Assembly: GCA_020205615.1 (NCBI GenBank)
Contig: CM035151.1
Location: forward strand, 47,894,849 to 47,958,848
Source: Panax quinquefolius
Taxonomy: Eukaryota; Streptophyta; Magnoliopsida; Apiales; Araliaceae
Reading direction: 5' to 3'
Length of the DNA stretch: 64,000 bases
Shown in pieces: positions 11,201 through 20,200 of this stretch; position 1 is the stretch's first letter, and each line of letters opens with the position of its first letter. Below the pieces are notes generated by a model that did no database searches, had not been told where the DNA came from, and saw nothing but the letters and a program-made list of their open reading frames with translations. Both the position numbers and the translations under genes were made by a program.

Positions 11201-14200
11201 ATATCCCACATTTCCATTGCAGTTTAGCAGGACTCAAATTCGCCAATAAGGTCGTTGTGCATGCTGCTAACATAGTAAAGCGCGCACAATTATCTTTCTT
11301 AACCCATTCATCGTAGGTTTGTTTGTCTTGACGGTGCTGAACAGTGGTGCCCTCCTCAGGCGGTTGCATAGTGGTAGTTAAAGTTTCAAGCTCTTCTAAC
11401 TCATTAAGCAGACCAAAGGTAATAATTTTTATCATCCAATTTTTCACCTTTGTTAAGGTCAGCAATCACATTTTTAGAGGCCATTTCACTACAATAAGGT
11501 TGCACGAAATATGAATATTAGCACACATAATAATTTTGTCATTAAATCTTAAGTAACAATTATTTAGTCTGGATAGAAATCGAAAAATCGCTAAGCTCAT
11601 AACCATCATTCCATGTCATAAAATAAATAATTGTGATTAATTTTATTTTATATGACAAAATTCAAATAGCCCATTACAACAAAAATAAGGACGAGTTTAT
11701 GAAACAAAAGCCCCTATTTATAATTTAATTGTTCTTTGGGAGATAAAATCAATTAATTGAAGAACTAGTGCAAAATTACATTCCCTTACAAGACTTCGAT
11801 ATGAATACATCAATACCAAAATTTTACATCAAAGATTCCTACTACATCAATCTAATAATAAAAATGGGAATGCTGCACTTATCTTCTCATAATTATTTTA
11901 TCTCAGGTCTTTATCACAAAGTGAGGCCCGTCTCCAAAAACAATTAAATATCAACCCTTTTTAGTCCATCCAAAGCACCATGCAATATCAAATAAGGGGT
12001 ATGTGCATGAATGGACTCACCACAACTCCCACTAGGAAGTCGGATGTATTTGGTCAAGTCCTAAGGGGACGAACGCAACAAATATGCGCAATAAACATAA
12101 TATTTACACATAAATATACAACAATAAATGTGAAATAATATTCAATGTTACTCAAAATTGACCAAATATTTTTCTAACAGTATGTATACATGAAAATTTA
12201 ATATTGTGATTTTTGACGTCGATGATCGACGCCGCCTTCCGTCTTCTTCCTCAATGCACTGTAAGCACAATTACAGTTTGGTACCTTTTTTCAAAAAATC
12301 ATAATTAATTCTACAGATGTCCAGAAAATACAAACTTTATATTTCTGGAATCGTGGCGAGATGTACTATTTTAATATGTAAAGAAAATATACATTTGACT
12401 TCTGTAGAAAAACATATTTTTAACGTAAATACGAATTAGGGTTCGCGTTTTCTCTCAAAATACAAATCCGATTGCAACGAAATTTTGCAGGTGTCTAAAC
12501 ATGCATATGGACTACATCATACTGTATTTTCAGCCTCTAATATGTACTCTAGCATATTATGCCATTAATGTCCTTTTACAAGCTTTATATGCAAAAAACA
12601 AAATAATGACATAATATTTATGCGAGATCAGGCATAGCATGGCTCTGATACCAATGTTAGAATTTTAGGTGGAAACTAACACATAAATAATACTTACATA
12701 TGAATCGATAAGTATCCACGAAGCGGAAGCAGTTGAACCAAATGTCAAATCTACAAGCGACACCACGAACACAGCTACTACGATCCTTCGTACTTCTCGT
12801 CAATATATAGTTGTTACAAGCAATCAATGCGAACAAACTAATTAAGTGTTCACACCAAGTACACCTAAGCCTATCGATGGAAGCTTGGAAATACTAGAGA
12901 GAGTATTTAGAGAGAAACTGTATGGGAAAAATAATACGTAATTTTTCCTTGGCCCTACACACAATAAACTTCAGTATTTAACGTAAAACTCAATACGTAT
13001 GGGATAAGTCTACAACTAACTAGATCAGGAGAATTATCTCATATAGAGTCCTAACCATATCACGTATTATTTAAAATACTTCCAAGTGATATGGGACTCT
13101 TCCAATCCTTATTGGGTTATCCAATACCCATACCCAAGTGGATGTTCATGATCCACGGGTCCGACCCGGATCAATTACTAACATTTTTATTAGTTTAAAA
13201 TAGTAAATTTATTAGAAAAGTAGAATCACAAACTCACAAAGCGGAAGGACAAGGAGTCCCCTAAGAAAGGGTTCACGAATAGCAGCAAATCTATATGAAC
13301 ATTGGACAGTGCCTCCCTCTGAAGGATCTTTGAACTATTTGTTTTCTGCTTGCTTAGATGTTGCGAATGGGAGTCTCCCCAGTCTCAAACAGAGAACCAA
13401 AACTAAGAATTAAACAGGTAAGAAGAATTTCACCAAGTTGCAGAGCAACAATGGAGACCCAAGGATAAGAGAAGAAAGAGAATTCAGAGAGAGAAAACAA
13501 GTTTCATTTCATTCATAATTTTCATAGCACTCAAGTTTACATTATATACGAAGAGCAGTTGCCCCTTTCACACGGTTGCGGCACGCGAATTCTTACAAAA
13601 TTAAAACAGAATTAAGGAAGAACAAAACGACACACACACTTGCTAAATGACCTCAGCTGGCTTCCTTCTAATTTACGGTTCACAGCATTCCCCACCTCTT
13701 GTAAACATCCTTGTCCGCAAGGATTGAATTGAGAAAATAATGAGGAAGTTTTGGTTCAATCATGTGCCAAACTTTGTATTGATTTGCCCAGCATTTTGTA
13801 TTGATATCCTTCAGCTTCTTAGAATTAATCCCAGAGGTAATCTTGCAAGGAATGCAAGTTGAGTAACTTGTATACTGATTAAGAAATGACACTTCTTTTA
13901 GAAGCATATAGAGCCTCTCAAAATATCCAAATGCTTGGATTACGCGATGAAGGATTGCCCAGTGCAACTGTCTTAGTAGAATGTCGTATAACTCCCACAC
14001 ACTTCTGGAGCATCACATAAGTCACAAAAATTCACTTCATACTTGCTGGGTTCTAAGAATAATTCTCGATTACTTAGGACATGAGACATTACTAATGAAG
14101 AAGTTTTGTTACCATCTTGATCATAACCTGAACCAGAATCAAATTTTTTAGTCAAGCAAGTTGTAACGTTTCCCTACCTACCATGCATCAAACCCAAAGC

Positions 14201-17200
14201 AGAAGTGGGTTAGTTATTGAATCTAACAAAATATAAGGTGAAATAGGTGACAACAGTATTACCTTGAAGGTATTCAATAAAAATTCGGAGCGAGCAAATG
14301 CTCACAAGTGTCATCCAAATTGCATTGAAGCGTTTTGTGAAACACCTTAGCTTCAAGTTCTAATTCCTTCCCTGGTGCTAGAAGAAATGCCCAATCAACA
14401 GATTTGAGAGAAGAGAGTCTAAACTTGTCTTTAATCTCCTTCTTAAGTCCATCAACAAACCAATCAACGAGGAGCTCTTCCGAAAACTCTTCACTATAAG
14501 CCAATTCGGTCCATACCTTCAATTGGTTCCGATCCTCCTTGTATTTGGTAACTGATGATTTTTGCTTCAAGTACCAAAACCGATTCATCAAGCTGTCACT
14601 GAACAACAACTCGATTGTCGTCAATTCAAGAGGCGTTAATCTACTTCCGATCAAACAATTTCTGTCCCTGAACTGAAGATAGGTGATAACAGAATCAGCT
14701 CCATGCAATTTCTTCCAAGCCTCCACTTCCGATTGAATTTTTTCCATGTCGGGACCCCTAATTTTCATAGTATTATCCGCAGGAACGTATTGCTCTGATC
14801 CGAAATGTTGCGAATGGGATTCCTCCCCAGTGAACAAAAACTAAGAATTAAACAGGTAAGAAGAATTTCATCAAGTTGCAGAGCAACAATGGAGACCCAA
14901 GGATAGAGAAGAAAGAGAATTCAGAGAGAAAAAACAAGTTTCATTTCATTCATAATTTTCATAGCATTCAAGTTTACATTATATAAGAAGAGCAGAAGCC
15001 CTTTCACATGGTTGCTGCACGTGACTTCTTGCAGAATTAAAATAGAATTAAAGAAGTAACAAAACGACATCACACACTTGCTAAATGACCTCAGCTGGCT
15101 TCCTTCTAATTTACGATTCACAACATTAGAATCCCATTGAAATTATTGTTTTGCTGAAAATGCAAGCGTAAGAGTACCGTAATTAGATTGATGTTGCTCA
15201 AAGTTTAACATCACTAGGCACTGTTAGTTAATGAAAACTGGGTTTTCCCATGAATTAAGAAAGAATCTAGTTTGGTGCTTGTTTCCAGTAAAATTAGAAA
15301 TAATTCTAAATTGAAGAATCAGAAACGTCTTTTTAGTTATTCAATTTTTGGCTTTGTGCTATGTAATTGAATTTTGTTTATTTGGTTTTGGATTGATTAC
15401 ACAAGCCAGTTTTGATGCTATGCAGACTTCTGTAGCATTTACAAGCCTTGTCGTTGCAGCCGTACCAGCACTATATGTAAGTCCTTTAAAATAATCTAAT
15501 TTTTGAATTCCACTTTATGTGGGACGTTGCAATATGATTGTGATTTTTGATGAATTAGCAATCAGAATATTTTTGAATGTCATTAGTTGGATTTCATATA
15601 TGTAAGTGGTACCCAAACTATTTTAGCTCGGGCTTATTTAGGAGAATGAATTTTGACTTCCGTGCTTTTCTGTGGAAACATCCTAATGCGTGATATTTTA
15701 TGAAGACATTTGTTTTAAAAGTAGTCTGTAAGCATGTTAAACATAGTAAACCGGATGTTTACTAAAATATCATCATGCTTTATATTTATTGGCCTAAGGG
15801 TGTGATTTAATCCCTGAACTTTCACCAAAGTTTTTCTTGTGTCTTCATACTTTAAAATTTCTTGATTGACTCAATAACTTAAAAAAGTTGTAACATTGAG
15901 TCTTCTTATTAATGGTTCATCTGATTTATTAATGGAAGTTGTTTTCTGCAAATTAAATGACAGATAGACTGTGGAGTTGATTGTACGTATCCAACTATCC
16001 ATCTTAATAATTTTTCTTGCACCTCTCGTTTGCCATATAGGCGTATTTGGTCTCTAGATTTCTCTAACAATGTGTCTTGTCGGTATTTTTTTTTCTTTCT
16101 CTGATGTCCTTGCCAGTTGTCTTCCTTCCATTTTCTTCTAGTGGGCTAAACTTGGAAGGCAAAGGCTGCGACTAATATTAAGAAGTTTGTGGTCTACTGG
16201 TCTCTAATGACTTAACATTAACGATATGCATTTGTGACGCATGCCTTACAAATCCTTATCCCCAGATGTTTATCATGTTTATGCAGGAGAATGAAACACA
16301 TTCTTATGTCCTTTATTCATTTTCTGATATTTTGGTGGCTTAAATTTTCTTTGTTTGGAGTGATGGTATAGAGTTGGGTTTCTCTTCTACTGTGAACATA
16401 CTTCTAAACAGAATTTTTTTTTTTTTTTTTTTTTGGGGGGGGGGGGGTGGGGGGGTTTGGAAGGTTCTATGGAGATGTGTATGTTTTATGATTTTATTAG
16501 GTGTGTAGACAGGAACATGTTTATATGTTGTAGTAGGTCAATGAGCTTCTCCATGCTTTGGATAAAGTGTCCCTTTTTTGCTCCTTTCCGATTTATTTTG
16601 TGCTTTGTGAGGCTGTTTTCAACTAGTATATATTTTCTTTTTCTTTTTGAGATAGTTCTTGTCCTCCCTTGCTTTATATTTTCTCTGTTCTTATCTAACA
16701 AAATCTTCTTTTATCCAAAAAATTGAAAATAATGACATGATTTGCCATTTTTGCTTCCAATCTCAAGCCAATATAAAAAATAAAACTTCATCCATCCATT
16801 TCCTCAAGCCCACCTTAAACCTCATTTATACTAATAAGAACTCTTTAATTTCCTCGAAGAACCACCTAAATCCCACCACCACCATTTGAAACTTCTCTCT
16901 CTCCTCACCCAACTCTTTCCATCTCTTTAACCGTAAAACCTAACTCATCCATTTCCTCAAAGCACACCTTAAACCTCATTTATACCAATAAGACCTCTTT
17001 AATTTCCTCAAGAACCACCTCCATTACCTTCTAAAATTCACTCACCTCGATTTTCCATGTTTTCTGTTATGCTGCCTCCCTCGATTTCTTTCGTCATGAG
17101 TTATGACTACTCTATCTTTGATCACATACTGCTTTGATAATTTCGTCTCTCGTGCAGATCCATTCCATTGAATCACAGTCATCACCACCGAATAGTTTAT

Positions 17201-20200
17201 AGTGTTTTGGGGTTATGTTCTTTTTTCTGTAGTTATGTAGAGTGCTACCTCCTGCTGCACTCTGTGTGCATGTTTATGGGTCCTTAGTAGTTTAATAAGT
17301 TGTGGCACTAGACAGAACTAAAGGGGGAACTAATTTCTGTTATGTTAGTGAGTCTTGGCCTCATTCTGGATATATAATGTATGACAATAAGACCAAAAAA
17401 AAAGTTGAAATAGGATCCAGGTGGTTTACTCCAAGTTGTTTGTACAAGGCTTTCTCGAGTATAATTGTATGCATATGTTTCTCTAAAGTTAAAATGTCAG
17501 GCCTTCTAGTTGTCCTTTATTTAGTCTTTTATTTTTGCTATTCATCTTTCCTAGCTCCACTAATATTGGGCTTCCAAAGATGTTATATGTTTGAAATTGA
17601 GGGTAGGAATTTTAATTTGAAAAAGTGCACCTGTTTTGTACTTTTGTTAAACAAGTCACGTGAGATAAATTTTGTTTACTTGTATTATGATGAACACAAT
17701 CTCTTATCCCAATTCAATTTTTTCCATTCTCTCCTCTTATGTTCTGCACAGGAGAGTATTCATTTTATCAAGATATTTTGTTTCAGTGCATGCAAGTGTG
17801 TGTGTGTGATGCTTTTATGTATCTCTCTTTTTATCGGTCTTTGGATAGATGAGGAAGTAGCTATCTTTATGGTTTCTCTTTCCTGAGCTTTCATAACATA
17901 TTAATTTTTGTATATGTTATTCAAACATCATTTTCGTCTCTCCTTTGATGTAGGACAAGTTAGAAACAAAAGAATGAAAGAGAAGGGAAGGAATAAACTA
18001 GGCCTCACACTTAGGGCTCTTAGGCCTTACACCCAAGGAGAAGATGCATCACACATCAAACACAATCTGAGATTTTCATTCAACTTATCTCTGATTCAAA
18101 AAGGCTCAAATACAACTATTTACAGGACTCGAAGAAATTTCCAGCCCCTTAGACTTCATAATTCATACATCGAACCTTTGACATTAATGTTCTTTGACTG
18201 GACACATGTATGTACCAATGTATGAGGACTAAGTACGATAAACCTAAGATACCAAGGAGTAATTAAATAACTTACTTGAAATACTGAAGGACTCTTTGAA
18301 CATTATAGTAACTGTAAAATATAATTCAGTAACCAATAATAAATTTGTCAACTGTTTATAACTATTTTTCTGCTGAACCACTTTCAGATTGAGCCACTGT
18401 CCAAACTCCAAAGTTTATAGCTGCTTGATCCGTCTTCCTTAACCTTTACATTCTCCATCAACCCTTAACCCAGTTTTATTTATTTTTTATCTTACATTTT
18501 TTGAACTCGAAGGAAACTGCTTGAATAAGGTGCATTTCACTCCCAATCCCCAAACTCAGAAAAATAAAGAACTTCAAGAACTGTTTTGTCCCCCACCCCC
18601 CGGTGCCCGCCCGTGCTTAACAGTTCACCTTGCTAGGCATACCTATGTCCGCTCTTGGAGGCACAAATTTTAGTCCTGCTTCTATTTATTCATTTAATTT
18701 TTTCAGTATGCCTATATAGTTAGATCCAACGTTTTAGTTTTGTGTCTTTACTGTTGTATAGGCAATGGGTAGAGCTGCAATATCTCTTTCAAAGTTGGCA
18801 GACACAGCTCGTGAGGAACTCCCTAGTACGATGGCTGCAATAAGGCTCTCTGGCATGGAAATCAGTGATCTTACTCTGGAGTTAAATGATTTAAGGTAAC
18901 AAATGAAATTTATATATGCGAAAAACTGTTAAACTTATTATTGATAGGAGGGCTGATGCCATAGTAGACTGAAGAGAGAAAAGATTTGGATCAAGGAGAA
19001 ACATGGGGTATATCGTTCCAGCCCAACACATAAACCACAAGAAAGCTGAAATACTTCGATTTATTTTTAGTTGAGAGACTACACTACATTTTACTAAATC
19101 AGATCCAATTTTAGACTAGAAAATGATTAGTTTCTTTCTTTTTTTCCTTTTTTTTGTTATGCTGATAGGGATTATTTGGCAATTTACATTTCCTCTGTAA
19201 CAATGGGCTATCTATAGGAAACCATTTGATTGCTTAGAAATTTGTTCCTTGGCCTCGTCAAGAAAAGGGCATGAGCTTGGTACTTCTATTTCTAAGAACC
19301 AGTATTTGGTTGGTGTTACAGTTTCTCCTATGGAGCCTCATTCTCAATGGCAAAGGGTGATCATTTGCAAATTTGTTCTACAGGAAAATGGGTGGGATGC
19401 CAATCGTACTTCATGATTGATCATTCACTTTAGTCCCTGAAAGTTCATCTCTCATGGCTACTCATTTTTTTAGGTTAAAACTAAGAAGATTATTTACCAC
19501 CTTAAACTTTTCCACTTGCTTTAATTATGTCTATATGCGTTTCTTTTACCTTTCAAAATCTCCATGTACTCTTGGAAAAGGTATCAAATAAATCCAAGAC
19601 TTTTTAGCCCAACAGAGTTAGGGAAGGCGTACGTCTGAGGCGATTTTTGACCAAAACTGACCTGCTAATGTGAGCATTATGCGGGATTTTTTCCAGAAAA
19701 GCTTATGAGGAAATAAATGATCCAAATCAAAATATTTGATGAAGTTTATATTTTATAATGGGGGATGAGGATTATAGGACAATGGAATATCTCACACAAC
19801 AGTTGTCACACGAATTCCCAATCAATTATATTAATTCACTGTCAAAAATGATATAGTACATCTCTATTTAAAATACTCCTAAAGAAATTTCCTAACCCAA
19901 ATTGGATTCTAATAAGATAACTACTAAAATTATAGATAAGGTAAATTAATTAAATACAACTTCTAGAATTTCATTTTATTTCCATGGTTTTCCAAAGCTT
20001 TTTATATTGCTTCAACCAAGTCTTGTGAGTTTGTCTTGCATTAATTCTCCTCCACTGAAAAGAACTCGACTTTGTCGAGTTAAGAACATCATCACAAGAG
20101 GAATCACAATGGATCGCCAAGGAATTCTTTGTGAGCTTCAAAGTTGGCATATCAATAGTACAAGTAAGATTGAACTTGGTGCTGCCAACTTGCCATTAAT

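Larger units (their letters stand above)
5779..13183 (-). mobile_element. Ty1/copia LTR retrotransposon, antisense in intron 1
   Basis: A 7.4-kb element bounded by direct LTRs 5779-6305 and 12655-13183. Ends are TGTTAG...CTAACA; TTTTTA flanks both sides (5-6 bp target duplication). The minus-strand primer site TTGGTATCAGAGCC (12654-12641) directly abuts the 5' LTR and matches initiator tRNA-Met. A purine tract (GAGTGGGAGA on minus, ~6306-6315) abuts the 3' LTR. Minus-strand order is gag, protease, integrase, RT, RNase H (PR-IN-RT, hence copia). By eye the two LTRs differ at about 28 positions in 527, roughly 5%, so it is not a fresh insertion. Several frames are broken. Confidence 0.9.
13359..15125 (-). 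mobile_element. Small gag-only LTR retrotransposon (TR-GAG-like)
   Basis: Direct LTRs 13359-13687 and 14806-15125 (TGTTGCGAATGGGA...TTCACA(A/G)CA) are flanked by a perfect 5-bp target duplication TTAGA (13354-13358 and 15126-15130). In minus sense the sequence next to the 5' LTR is TTTCGGATCAGAGCAA, close to a tRNA-Met primer site with one base missing. A purine tract AAGAGGTGGGGAA lies next to the 3' LTR. The internal part is only ~1.1 kb and encodes a gag-like protein; no protease, RT or integrase is visible. Size and content fit the plant TR-GAG class of non-autonomous elements. Confidence 0.85.
15477..18761 (+). other. Intron 2 (3.3 kb)
   Basis: GTAAGT...TATAG. It contains a T-run/G-run (~16410-16455), an internal duplication (16785-17030) and, around 17940-18230, a segment of dispersed-repeat character (CACACTTAGGGCTC..., AATACAACTATTTACAGG) that I cannot assign. 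No exon is supported; long frames here are AT-rich and begin without ATG. Confidence 0.7.

Noticed and set aside
12641..12654. tRNA-like sequence TTGGTATCAGAGCC (minus)
   Set aside because: It is a retrotransposon primer site complementary to a tRNA 3' end, not a tRNA gene; the same holds at 38433 and 44427.
17302..17886. 194-residue open frame in intron 2
   Set aside because: It lacks an ATG at its start, is hydrophobic and Cys/Phe-rich from AT-rich DNA, shows no domain, and lies within a well-supported intron.
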